Assembly: GCA_002778535.1 (NCBI GenBank)
Contig: PFBP01000008.1
Location: 1 to 11,730 of the forward strand
Source of the DNA: Candidatus Kuenenbacteria bacterium CG10_big_fil_rev_8_21_14_0_10_36_11
GTDB taxonomy: Bacteria; Patescibacteriota; Patescibacteriia; UBA2196
DNA: 11,730 nt
Reading direction: 5' to 3'
Under the pieces are notes generated by a model. That model was given only the letters and a program-made list of their open reading frames with translations, searched no databases and had not been told where the DNA came from. The translations under genes were made by a program, and so were the position numbers. Positions 1-7,287 of the stretch are shown one piece after another. Each line of letters opens with the position of its first letter. The stretch's first letter is position 1.

Positions 1-6
1 GCAAAT

Positions 7-35
7 TTGAAATAAATATAATAAAAAGGTAAAAT
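7..35 (+). promoter_or_regulatory. putative polA promoter ending next to the start codon
   Basis: TTGAAA at 7-12 and TAAAAT at 30-35 are 17 nt apart and each match the sigma-70 consensus at 5 of 6 positions. The -10 ends 6 nt before the ATG, so transcription would begin at about the A of the start codon. A perfect TATAAT at 17-22 is an alternative -10 whose -35 would fall outside the window and would give a leader of roughly 12 nt. Base composition is A+T-rich, so chance matches are possible. Confidence 0.45.
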
Positions 36-41
36 AAATTC

Positions 42-2855
42 ATGAAAAAATTTCTTATTATTGACGCGAATTCTTTAATCCACCGGGCATTTCACGCTTT
101 GCCGCCCTTGACTAATAAAAAGGGCCAGTTAGTTAATGCGGTTTATGGTTTTACCACGATTTTTTTAAAAGCACTCAAAGAAATCAAGCCGGATTATGTG
201 GCTTGCTGTTTTGATGTGTCGCGCGCCACTTTTAGAAAAGCGGAATTTGCCGCTTATAAAGCTAACCGCAAGGAACAACCAACCGAATTATATCAGCAGT
301 TTCCTTATATTAAAGAATTACTCGCGGCTTTTAAAGTCAAAGTTTTTGAATTAGAGGGCTATGAGGCTGATGATATTATTGGCACAATTTCTAAAATTAT
401 TGACGAGCGGATTAAAACAGGCGGTGTGTGGCAAGAATTAAAAAGCATTATTGTGAGCGGAGACATGGATGTTTTGCAATTAGTGGATGATAATACTGAA
501 GTTTATACTTTAAAAAAAGGAATTTCCGATACTTTAATTTATGACGAATCAGCAGTGCAGGAAAGATTTGGTTTTGAACCAAAAAAACTGATTGATTACA
601 AGGCCTTACGCGGGGATATCTCGGACAATATTCCTGGTGTCAAAGGTATTGGAGAAAAAACAGCGATAGATTTGATTAAAAATTTTGGCACTCTGGATAA
701 TTTGTATGGATTTTTAGAAAAAATAACTGATTATCAAAAAAAAGTCGATGAATTAAAAGATAAAAAAATTACGCCCAGCATTTTTAAAAAATTAAAAGAG
801 CAAAAAAAGACTGCTTACCAATCAAGGATGCTTTCTGAAATTGTCCGGGACGCGCCGTTTAAATTTGATTTAGACGCCTGCCAAATAGAAAATTTTGACA
901 CAGAAAAAGTCATAGGGCTTTTTCGCGACTGGAATTTTAATTCTTTGATTGGTAAAATTCCTCAGGCAGAGAGTATGATGTACGAGAAACAAGGAAATAT
1001 CTTTGATAAACTCAAAACTCATAACTCAGAACTCAAAAGTAATGAACGAAAAATTAAAGAAGGATATAATTTAGTTGACACTAAAGAAAAATATAATCAA
1101 TTTATTAAGAAACTACAAAAGCAAAAGATATTTGCTCTGGATACAGAGACTGATGGATTAGATCCTTTTAAAAATAAATTGATTGGCATATCATTTGCGT
1201 GGAAAAAAGAAGAAGCATGGTATTCGCCAATGGAAAATCAAAAATCAAAAATCAAAAATCAAAATTATGGAGAGTTAGCAAGTATTTTAGCGGATGAAAA
1301 AATAAAAAAAGTCGGGCATAATTTGAAGTTTGATTTGGAGATTTTAGAAACAGCAGGATTCCAAGTTAAAGGATTGTATTTTGACACCATGATTGCTTCG
1401 TATCTGTTAAATCCTGGCACGCGCCAGCATGGTTTGGATAATTTAGCTTTTGTGGAATTGGGTTATCGCACTCAATCAATTGAAGATCTGGCCCAGGAAA
1501 AAAATAAAACTAAAATTGATTTGTCAAAAATTGCGGTAGAGCAGGTGGCAAATTATTCTTGTGAAGACGCGGATATTACCTGGCGGCTTTATGAAAAATT
1601 AGAGCCCAAAATTAAAACTGATAATTTATTAAAAGTTTTGGAAGATATTGAAATACCTTTGATTTCTGTGTTGGCTGAAATGGAAAGATATGGTGTTAAA
1701 ATAGATATTAAATTTTTAAATAAAATGAGTGCTGAATTGGCCAAGCGCATTCAGGAATTGGAAAATAAAATTTATCAGTTGGCCGGCCTTAAATTTAATG
1801 TGGCTTCGCCAATGCAATTAAAGGAAATTTTGTTTGATAAATTAAAAATTTCTACAGCCGGGTTAGCGCGCATTAAAACCGGGATTTCTACGGCCGCTGG
1901 CGAATTGGACAAACTCAAAGGCCGGCATGAAATTATAGATCTGATTTTGGAATTTAGAGAATTGTCCAAATTAAAAAATACTTATCTTAATCCTTTACCA
2001 AGTCTGGCTGATGAACATAATCGTGTGCATACTTCATTCAATCAAACAATAACGGCGACTGGCCGTTTGTCTTCCAGCGAGCCTAATCTGCAAAATATTC
2101 CAATCAGGACAGATTTGGGCGCGAAAATTCGCCAGGCTTTTATAGCGGAGCATGGTTATAAAATAATCGCGGCTGATTATTCGCAAATCGAATTAAGGAT
2201 CGCGGCTTCATTGTCAGGCGATGAAAAAATGCTTCAGGCGTTTTTAGATGGACGCGATATTCACACAGAAACAGCCAGCGAAATTTTTAATGTGCCAAGG
2301 AGTGATGTGACCAAACAAATGCGGCGCCATGCCAAAGTGATTAACTTTGGCGTGATTTATGGCTTAGGCGCGCGCGGGCTGGCTCTGGGCGCGGGTGTGA
2401 GTTATGAAGAAGCAGAGGAATTTATTGCCAAATATTTTACAGTTTTTAACGAGCTTCATGATTATCTGGAAAATACTATTGCTTTGGCTAGAAATTTTGG
2501 TTATACTGAAACTCTGTTTGGCCGGCGCCGTTATTTGCCAGAAATCAATGCCACTCATCAGCAATTAAAAGCTCAGGCCGAGCGCATGGCTATTAACCAT
2601 CCAATCCAAGGCACAGCTGCTGATTTAATTAAAATGGCTATGATAAAATTATCTGAAAGAATTAAAAAAGAATTTGCGCCAGGCGAAGTTAGAATGCTTT
2701 TGCAGATTCATGATGAATTAGTGTTTGAGGTGCGCGAAGAATTAATTCCCCGTGCAGAAAAAATTATTAAACAGGAAATGGAAGCGGTTTATAAAATGAA
2801 AGCGCCGATTAGAGTGGAAGTGACAGCTGGAAATAGTTGGGGCGAATGCAAATAA
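42..2855 (+). CDS. polA: DNA polymerase I (5'-nuclease, 3'-5' exonuclease and polymerase domains)
   Basis: This is a 937-residue family A DNA polymerase for repair synthesis and removal of RNA primers; E. coli Pol I has 928 residues. Residues 1-300 are the 5' nuclease domain, with GYEADDIIGT near 106, SGDMDVLQL near 139 and the helix-hairpin-helix GVKGIGEKT near 199. Residues 360-520 are the proofreading domain and look active: D367 and E369 (DTETD), D431 (HNLKFD), Y505 and D509. The polymerase domain has motif A with D712 (ADYSQIELR), motif B with R761, K765, F769 and Y773, and motif C with D891 and E892 (HDELVFEV). Phenylalanine at the E. coli F762 position predicts discrimination against dideoxynucleotides, as known for that enzyme. 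Two heptamer tandem repeats are embedded in the coding sequence, one in the linker (residues 324-333) and one in a proofreading-domain loop (398-408). A weak AAGG lies 12 nt before the ATG, and a promoter abuts the start. The next gene begins 20 nt after the stop. Confidence 0.98.
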   Translation: MKKFLIIDANSLIHRAFHALPPLTNKKGQLVNAVYGFTTIFLKALKEIKPDYVACCFDVSRATFRKAEFAAYKANRKEQPTELYQQFPYIKELLAAFKVKVFELEGYEADDIIGTISKIIDERIKTGGVWQELKSIIVSGDMDVLQLVDDNTEVYTLKKGISDTLIYDESAVQERFGFEPKKLIDYKALRGDISDNIPGVKGIGEKTAIDLIKNFGTLDNLYGFLEKITDYQKKVDELKDKKITPSIFKKLKEQKKTAYQSRMLSEIVRDAPFKFDLDACQIENFDTEKVIGLFRDWNFNSLIGKIPQAESMMYEKQGNIFDKLKTHNSELKSNERKIKEGYNLVDTKEKYNQFIKKLQKQKIFALDTETDGLDPFKNKLIGISFAWKKEEAWYSPMENQKSKIKNQNYGELASILADEKIKKVGHNLKFDLEILETAGFQVKGLYFDTMIASYLLNPGTRQHGLDNLAFVELGYRTQSIEDLAQEKNKTKIDLSKIAVEQVANYSCEDADITWRLYEKLEPKIKTDNLLKVLEDIEIPLISVLAEMERYGVKIDIKFLNKMSAELAKRIQELENKIYQLAGLKFNVASPMQLKEILFDKLKISTAGLARIKTGISTAAGELDKLKGRHEIIDLILEFRELSKLKNTYLNPLPSLADEHNRVHTSFNQTITATGRLSSSEPNLQNIPIRTDLGAKIRQAFIAEHGYKIIAADYSQIELRIAASLSGDEKMLQAFLDGRDIHTETASEIFNVPRSDVTKQMRRHAKVINFGVIYGLGARGLALGAGVSYEEAEEFIAKYFTVFNELHDYLENTIALARNFGYTETLFGRRRYLPEINATHQQLKAQAERMAINHPIQGTAADLIKMAMIKLSERIKKEFAPGEVRMLLQIHDELVFEVREELIPRAEKIIKQEMEAVYKMKAPIRVEVTAGNSWGECK
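1011..1038 (+). repeat. heptamer tandem repeat inside polA (linker)
   Basis: Four consecutive 7-mers are CTCAAAA, CTCATAA, CTCAGAA and CTCAAAA, with only the fifth base (and none elsewhere) varying. They encode LKTHNSELKS (residues 324-333), in the linker between the 5' nuclease and proofreading domains. The array has the same period as those at 1234 and 9317. Confidence 0.85.
1234..1264 (+). repeat. heptamer tandem repeat inside polA (proofreading domain loop)
   Basis: Four perfect copies of AAAATCA (1234-1261) are followed by a partial copy. They encode the basic polar peptide NQKSKIKNQN (about 398-408). This lies between the DTETD motif and the HNLKFD motif, at the position of a variable loop in the E. 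coli enzyme. The peptide looks unlike conserved polymerase sequence. Confidence 0.88.
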
Positions 2856-2875
2856 AAAATTTGTAACCGATTTTT

Positions 2876-4261
2876 ATGAACAAAAAATTTATTTTATCCT
2901 TAATTATTTTTTTTATCCTGGTGCTTGGTGTCGGGTTTTTTTATGTCACTGGCAGAAAAGCAAAGGTTAGTAATAATTTGACTGTTTATCTGCCCAAAGA
3001 AACTGTGCTTTATTTGGAGTATAATCTAGCAGACGAGAAATTGGCCGCGTTGAATGAGAATGGTTTTTCAAGCGCCAATACTTGGCAGAGCTTTTGGACA
3101 GCGTTAGAAATAACAAAAGGCTGGCCAGTTGATTTATTGAAAGAAATTAAAAAAATTGGTTACGCAATAGCAGAAATTGACGGCAGACAAAAAAGTTTTT
3201 GGCTTCTTGAAGTGAACAATGTGCGCCGTGCATATTCGTTTTTGCCAGCTAATTATGCAAGTAAGATTATGGACGCGGAAATGATGGTTTTGGCCAAAGA
3301 TAAAAAAGACTTAAATTTAATTAGTAATGATTTTTTAGAGTTAGAGGAAGCGAGGGCTAAAATTTTAGAAAAATTTTCTTTAGATAATTTTTTAAATGTT
3401 TATCTCGCGCCAGAGTTTTATAAAAAACATTTAACAGGATTGGGGTTTAATTTTTTTAATAAGTTAAATTTAACCGCACCCATATTTTTAGGTCTAAAGC
3501 TGGGCAACGGTCAATTAGTGTTTAATTTAGAGACTTTGACCAATGAAAAAGAATTGAATAATTTTAAAAACGATGATCAAAATATAGCGCCTTTGGATTC
3601 TTTTGAAGATTTATTTATGGTTTTGAAATTGTCTGATAGCCGCGCAGTGTTAGATATTTTAATTGGTTCAGAATTTCTAAACAAGCAAACAATTTCTAAT
3701 AATTTGGCAGATACTTTTAGCGGACCAGCCGTATTCTTTGGCCAGACAAAAACCAAGAAAATCGCGCCTAAAAATATTTTTCAATTAAATTCTTACTATT
3801 ATGGTTTTGCGATTAAACTATCAGTTGATCAGCCGGCAAATGAGCAGGTAAATTTGATTAAAGAAGTTATTAAAAAAAATTTAGCTTTTAATTATCCACA
3901 GGAAAGAATTAAAAAGCTGCCTGATGGCACTCGCATGACCGAACTTGTCACTGATGAAAATGTTTTTGAATTTAAGCCAGCTGGTGCTTTGGAATATGTG
4001 GATTATTCAGGATTGAATTTAGTTTTGGCTGTTAAAGATGGGTATTTGATTTTAAGCAATAACCGGAGTTTATTAGAAAATATTTTGGCTTTGAATATTA
4101 ATGATGATAAAACAGAAGCGTGTCTGGATTTTTCCGGCCAAGAAGTGGTTTATTTAAAAACCGGGCAGTTGGAAAATAGTTTATTGAATTTAGTCGGGAG
4201 TATTATGTTTGATGTGAAACAAAGTGGAGAAGAGTTGAAAATAGAGGGATGTTTAGAGTAG
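2876..4261 (+). CDS. membrane-anchored extracytoplasmic protein, DUF3352-like
   Basis: This 461-residue protein has a short basic N terminus (MNKK), then a single hydrophobic segment at about residues 5-25 that reads as an uncleaved signal anchor. No lipobox cysteine follows it. The rest is a soluble extracytoplasmic region. Just after the anchor comes LPKETVLYLEYNLAD, which resembles the opening of DUF3352 proteins; that assignment is from memory of the family and is tentative. No catalytic motif is visible. The ATG is 20 nt after the polA stop with no Shine-Dalgarno sequence, so cotranscription with polA is likely. A 13-bp tandem duplication overlaps its TAG stop without changing the protein. 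The function is not known, and nothing links it to DNA repair except position. Confidence 0.8.
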   Translation: MNKKFILSLIIFFILVLGVGFFYVTGRKAKVSNNLTVYLPKETVLYLEYNLADEKLAALNENGFSSANTWQSFWTALEITKGWPVDLLKEIKKIGYAIAEIDGRQKSFWLLEVNNVRRAYSFLPANYASKIMDAEMMVLAKDKKDLNLISNDFLELEEARAKILEKFSLDNFLNVYLAPEFYKKHLTGLGFNFFNKLNLTAPIFLGLKLGNGQLVFNLETLTNEKELNNFKNDDQNIAPLDSFEDLFMVLKLSDSRAVLDILIGSEFLNKQTISNNLADTFSGPAVFFGQTKTKKIAPKNIFQLNSYYYGFAIKLSVDQPANEQVNLIKEVIKKNLAFNYPQERIKKLPDGTRMTELVTDENVFEFKPAGALEYVDYSGLNLVLAVKDGYLILSNNRSLLENILALNINDDKTEACLDFSGQEVVYLKTGQLENSLLNLVGSIMFDVKQSGEELKIEGCLE

Positions 4262-4278
4262 TATTTTAGAGTAGTATT
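4252..4278 (+). repeat. 13-bp tandem duplication over a stop codon
   Basis: TTTAGAGTAGTATT at 4252-4265 recurs at 4265-4278 (period 13, sharing one T). The first copy carries the TAG stop of the upstream gene. It looks like a recent slippage or small duplication event. Confidence 0.75.
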
Positions 4279-4336
4279 ATGGATTGTGCTAATTGTCTGC
4301 GCTAGTAATATTAATTGTCACCTGATAAACTTTCTT

Positions 4337-4789
4337 ATGAAAGTAGTTATTGACACCAATATCTTAATTGACGCCATGGCTGATGATTTTTCTTACACCT
4401 GGAAAATCATTGATTTGGTTTTAACAGGAGAAATTGAGGCAATTGTTTCAGAAAAAATTTTAAAAGAAAACAAATTGATTATCGCGAGAAATATTGTGCG
4501 AGCCAGAGACAATGAGCGGCTGGAAAAATTTTTTAATGCAGTTAAAGTTATTTTAGTTGATAAAAAAGTGTTGGCAGTGTTAGATGATACGGAAGATAAC
4601 AAATTTGTTGAATGCGCGTTTGAGGCAGAGGCTGACTATATTATTTCTTCTGATAAGCATTTATTGTTTTTGGAAAAGTATGAGAGTGTGAAAATTTTAT
4701 CGCCTAAAGATTTTTGGCTGGTCTACACTGGCCAAAAAGATGATGATAAAGAGTGGAAAAAGATATTTAAGAATATTTTAGGGATTTAA
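4337..4789 (+). CDS. PIN-domain ribonuclease, putative toxin (solitary)
   Basis: This 150-residue protein is a single PIN domain, a Mg2+-dependent RNase fold common in VapC-like toxins. The acidic residues are in place: D6 in VVIDTNIL, E39 or E44 after the second helix, D87 in DDTEDNKFVECA, and D100 or D106 in ADYIISSDKHLL. This arrangement matches the 'putative toxin-antitoxin system toxin component, PIN family' group. I chose the ATG at 4337 because the conserved strand starts there (MKVVIDTN). The frame stays open to a GTG at 4286, but those 17 residues do not look conserved. No antitoxin-sized gene precedes or follows it: upstream is the DUF3352-like gene, 75 nt away, and downstream is a terminator. 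It could therefore be an orphan toxin, or a housekeeping RNase. Confidence 0.88.
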   Translation: MKVVIDTNILIDAMADDFSYTWKIIDLVLTGEIEAIVSEKILKENKLIIARNIVRARDNERLEKFFNAVKVILVDKKVLAVLDDTEDNKFVECAFEAEADYIISSDKHLLFLEKYESVKILSPKDFWLVYTGQKDDDKEWKKIFKNILGI

Positions 4790-4792
4790 ATA

Positions 4793-4827
4793 AAAAACCA
4801 ATGCCATAATATGCATCGGTTTTTTTA
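4793..4827. terminator. bidirectional rho-independent terminator
   Basis: AAAAACC-A-ATGC (4793-4804) pairs with GCAT-C-GGTTTTT (4813-4824) around an 8-nt loop, with one internal A/C mismatch. A T run follows on the + strand and an A run precedes it. It can therefore end the polA-side transcripts on + and comM on the - strand. Confidence 0.8.
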
Positions 4828-4839
4828 TTTTTTAAATAA

Positions 4840-4866
4840 GATCCCTCGCTAATCGCTCGGGATGAC
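4840..4866 (-). repeat. GTCATCCC/GGGATC palindromic repeat, intergenic copy
   Basis: On the - strand this reads GTCATCCC, 13 nt containing GAGCGATTAGCGA, then GGGATC. The arms ATCCC and GGGAT are complementary. The same outer arms occur at 7375-7400 within tsaD with a different centre, which indicates a dispersed repeat family. It lies between the terminator and the comM stop. Confidence 0.75.
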
Positions 4867-4879
4867 AACCACAAAAAAA

Positions 4880-6406
4880 TTATTCTACTTTCGTGCGATA
4901 TTGCAACGCCTCAGCTACATGAGGTAGTTCTATATTTTCCGCACCGGCTAAATCAGCAATAGTGCGGCTGACTTTTAAAATACGGTGATAACCCCGAGCT
5001 GATAACTTTAATTGTTGCACCGCGTTTTTTAATAATTCCTGCGTTTGCGCGTTGATTCGGCAGAATTCGCGGATTTCTTTAGCGCCCATTTCCGCATTAG
5101 TGCTGATTTTTAAATTTTTAAAGCGAAAAATTTGCCGATCACGAGCTGCCTTAACTCTGGCACGGATCTTTTCTGATGGCTCGCTTAGTTGATCAGAAGT
5201 TAATTTATCAAATTTAACCCGCGGCACTTCAATATGCAAATCAATTCTGTCTAAAAGTGGTCCGGAAATTCTTTTTTGATATTTTAAAATTTGAGTGGGC
5301 GTACAAATGCATTCGCGATCCGGATCAGAATAATAGCCGCAAGGGCAGGGATTTTGTGAAGCGATTAAAGTAAAACGCGCTGGAAAAGTAATCGTGCCTT
5401 GAGCGCGCGACACAGTGACCACGCCGTCTTCTAATGGCTGGCGAAGATTTTCTAAAACCAATCTTGGAAATTCTGGCAGTTCATCCAGAAATAAAACGCC
5501 TTTATGCGCCAGACTGATTTCTCCTGGTCTTGGATAAGTGCCGCCGCCGACCAAAGCCACGCCAGAAGAAGTGTGGTGCGGACTTCTGAAAGGCCGTTCA
5601 ATAATTAATGGTTTGTCAGCGGTTAATTTGCCAGCCACAGAATAAATTTTTGTCACTTCTAAAATTTCATTTTTGGTCATAGGCGGCAGAATAGTGGTCA
5701 GGGCGCGAGCCAAAAGCGTTTTTCCAGAACCAGGCGGGCCTGACATTAAAACATTATGCCCGGCCGAGGCCGCGATTTCCAAAGCGCGCTTGGCATGTTC
5801 CTGACCTTTGACAAAAGCCATATCCATTTCAAAATTTTGTTCTATAGTAGCAATAGCTTCGGTTTCTGATTTGTAAGGTTCAATAATATTCGAGCCAGTT
5901 AAGTGTTCAAACAACTGCAGCAAATTTTTAACAGGCACAATTTCTATGTCTTCAATCAAAGCTGCTTCTTTGGCATTTTCTTCTGGCAGATAAAGCCGTG
6001 ATAATTTTTTTTCTTTAACCATTAAAGCAACCGGCAAAACTCCATTGATTGACCGGAGCCGTCCGTCAAGCGCTAATTCGCCCACATAAATTGCTTGCTT
6101 ATCGCTTTCGTTAATAGTTAATAAACCAGCCGCCATAATAAGCGATAAGGCAATTGGCAAATCATAAGATGGGCCTTCTTTGCGCAAATCTGCCGGCGCC
6201 AGATTAACCACGATTCTTTCGCGTCGAAAATCAAGCCCGCTGTTTTTAATGGCTGACCAAACTCGTTCTTTGGCTTCTTGCACAGCCGTGTCTGGCAGAC
6301 CAACAATAGGAAATTGGCCAGCTTGGCCGCCGCCAATATCTGCTTCCACTTCTATAATTTGCGCGTCCAAGCCAATTGTTCCTGCGGAAAAAATTTTTGA
6401 GCTCAT
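4880..6406 (-). CDS. comM: YifB/ComM family Mg-chelatase-like AAA+ ATPase
   Basis: This 508-residue protein is full length for the family. Residues 1-170 are the N-terminal ChlI-like domain (GLDAQIIEVEADI, then FPIVGLPDTAVQEAKERV). The AAA+ core has Walker A GPPGSGKT at 223-230, Walker B VLFLDEL at 304-310 and a likely arginine finger in RISGPLLDRID near 379-389. Four cysteines (C354, C356, C366, C368) around NPCPCGYY could bind zinc. The Mg-chelatase C-terminal domain ends with SARGYHRILKVSRTIADL at 469-486. In Gram-negative bacteria ComM is a hexameric helicase that extends integration of single-stranded DNA during natural transformation. Extending that role here is inference, and no pilus or uptake genes are in view. 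The ATG start lies 8 nt after a strong -10 box, so the mRNA may lack a leader. Confidence 0.96.
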   Translation of the reverse strand: MSSKIFSAGTIGLDAQIIEVEADIGGGQAGQFPIVGLPDTAVQEAKERVWSAIKNSGLDFRRERIVVNLAPADLRKEGPSYDLPIALSLIMAAGLLTINESDKQAIYVGELALDGRLRSINGVLPVALMVKEKKLSRLYLPEENAKEAALIEDIEIVPVKNLLQLFEHLTGSNIIEPYKSETEAIATIEQNFEMDMAFVKGQEHAKRALEIAASAGHNVLMSGPPGSGKTLLARALTTILPPMTKNEILEVTKIYSVAGKLTADKPLIIERPFRSPHHTSSGVALVGGGTYPRPGEISLAHKGVLFLDELPEFPRLVLENLRQPLEDGVVTVSRAQGTITFPARFTLIASQNPCPCGYYSDPDRECICTPTQILKYQKRISGPLLDRIDLHIEVPRVKFDKLTSDQLSEPSEKIRARVKAARDRQIFRFKNLKISTNAEMGAKEIREFCRINAQTQELLKNAVQQLKLSARGYHRILKVSRTIADLAGAENIELPHVAEALQYRTKVE

Positions 6407-6414
6407 ATAAACTC

Positions 6415-6464
6415 ATTATAGCGGGAGAATATTTTTTTGACAAAATTTTTAAGAGTGGTATTAT
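6415..6464. promoter_or_regulatory. overlapping divergent promoters for comM (-) and the 102-residue gene (+)
   Basis: On the - strand, TTGTCA (6443-6438), a 17-nt spacer and a perfect TATAAT (6420-6415) point into comM. On the + strand, TTGACA (6437-6442), a 16-nt spacer and TATTAT (6459-6464) point into the gene at 6495. The two -35 hexamers overlap over 5 bp, so the promoters should compete for polymerase. The comM -10 ends 8 nt before its ATG. The + promoter leaves about 24 nt of leader with no Shine-Dalgarno sequence; a second TATAAT at 6475-6480 lacks a -35. Confidence 0.65.
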
Positions 6465-6494
6465 TAAATCAAGTTATAATTTTTTTTTAATTAT

Positions 6495-6803
6495 ATGGCT
6501 AAATTAGGATCAATGGAAAATTTTGGTCTTAGTCCAAAACAACTTGAAAAAATACAAAAAGATGCTGCTGAAGCTTCCAAAGGCAATTTAGAACAAAAAG
6601 ATTTTTTTCAAAGACAAAAGGAAGAGTTGGCAAAACAAAAACAAGCAGAGCGTTTAATGAAAGACAGCGCTACTTATTCTGATCATGATAAAAGAAGTTT
6701 AAGAGAAGGCAAACACAAACACGGCACTAGGATTTCAGCAGGTTATGATTTGCCGACAGGTAAGCGCGGTGGTCGCAAATATGGAGAATATAGGGCGGCA
6801 TAA
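6495..6803 (+). CDS. small basic charged protein of unknown function
   Basis: I do not recognise this 102-residue protein. Residues 13-58 are rich in Lys, Gln, Glu and Ala with hydrophobic residues at helical spacing (LSPKQLEKIQKDAAEASK, then a KQKQAERLMK stretch), suggesting a helix or short coiled coil. Residues 60-102 are strongly basic and glycine-rich (DHDKRSLREGKHKHGTR, then PTGKRGGRKYGEYR), which would suit binding nucleic acid or another polyanion; that is inference from composition only. There is no signal peptide, membrane segment or cysteine. It has its own promoter (TTGACA-16-TATTAT) and its own hairpin terminator, so it appears monocistronic, and an intact well-biased frame supports a real gene. 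Confidence 0.8.
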   Translation: MAKLGSMENFGLSPKQLEKIQKDAAEASKGNLEQKDFFQRQKEELAKQKQAERLMKDSATYSDHDKRSLREGKHKHGTRISAGYDLPTGKRGGRKYGEYRAA

Positions 6804-6820
6804 TATTAGTAATATTTTAA

Positions 6821-6853
6821 AAAAACAGTCTCGAATATCTTTGGGCTGTTTTT
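6821..6853. terminator. bidirectional rho-independent terminator
   Basis: AAAAACAGTC (6821-6830) pairs with GGCTGTTTTT (6844-6853), including one G-T wobble, around a 13-nt loop. T runs flank it in both directions. It ends the 102-residue gene on + and tsaE on -, and the right arm overlaps the tsaE stop codon. Confidence 0.82.
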
Positions 6854-7283
6854 AGTTGTTTATTTTAATTTCTCTCTCTTCAATATTTTTCCCTAACCTG
6901 AATCTAATCCAAATAGTTTTTTCTGGCAAAATTTTTTCAATTTTATCAGCCCATTCAATCACTGTTAAACATCTTTTATCTTTGAGGTATTCTTCAAGCC
7001 CTAAATTTAAAAGTTCCTGGCAGTTGTTTAAACGATAACAGTCAATGTGGACCAAAAGTTTGCATTTTTTATGGTGCGTCGGGTATGGCTTCATTAAGAC
7101 AAAAGTTGGCGAGTTAACTTTGTTTGCCACGCCTAAATATCTGGCTAAACCCTGGACAAAATTAGTTTTGCCAGATCCTAAATCTCCTACCAAACCTAAA
7201 ATTTCTCCTCCTTGGAATTTTTTTGCCAAAGTGGCTGCCACTTGTTTGGTTTCTTCAGAGTTGTGAGTGATATATTTTTTCAT
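6852..7283 (-). CDS. tsaE: tRNA t6A biosynthesis ATPase TsaE
   Basis: This 143-residue P-loop ATPase works with TsaD and TsaB to add threonylcarbamoyl to A37 of ANN-decoding tRNAs. Walker A is GDLGSGKT at 33-40, followed by NSPTFVL near 57, HIDCYRL near 79-85 and IEWADKI near 109-115, all typical of TsaE. I chose the ATG at 7283. The frame stays open to a GTG at 7310, but those nine extra residues are encoded by the CGCGGA repeat and do not look like TsaE. With the ATG, the gap to the tsaD stop is 33 nt, so the two genes are probably cotranscribed from the tsaD promoter. TsaB, the third bacterial partner, is not in the window. Confidence 0.95.
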   Translation of the reverse strand: MKKYITHNSEETKQVAATLAKKFQGGEILGLVGDLGSGKTNFVQGLARYLGVANKVNSPTFVLMKPYPTHHKKCKLLVHIDCYRLNNCQELLNLGLEEYLKDKRCLTVIEWADKIEKILPEKTIWIRFRLGKNIEEREIKINN

Positions 7284-7287
7284 AAAG

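Noticed and set aside
1234..1264. CRISPR-like array
   Set aside because: The units are contiguous 7-mers without spacers and lie within a coding region. No cas genes are present.
4286..4336. GTG start extending the PIN protein by 17 residues
   Set aside because: The first conserved PIN strand begins at the ATG at 4337, and the extension has no family-like sequence.
4281..4336. Promoter just before the PIN gene (GATAAA at 4324-4329)
   Set aside because: The -10 is poor and no -35 is found at 15-19 nt spacing. Cotranscription with the upstream gene is simpler.
6180..6410. + strand ORFs opposite comM, polA, tsaE and rbr
   Set aside because: They lie antisense to strongly conserved genes, have no family-like sequence and lack start signals.
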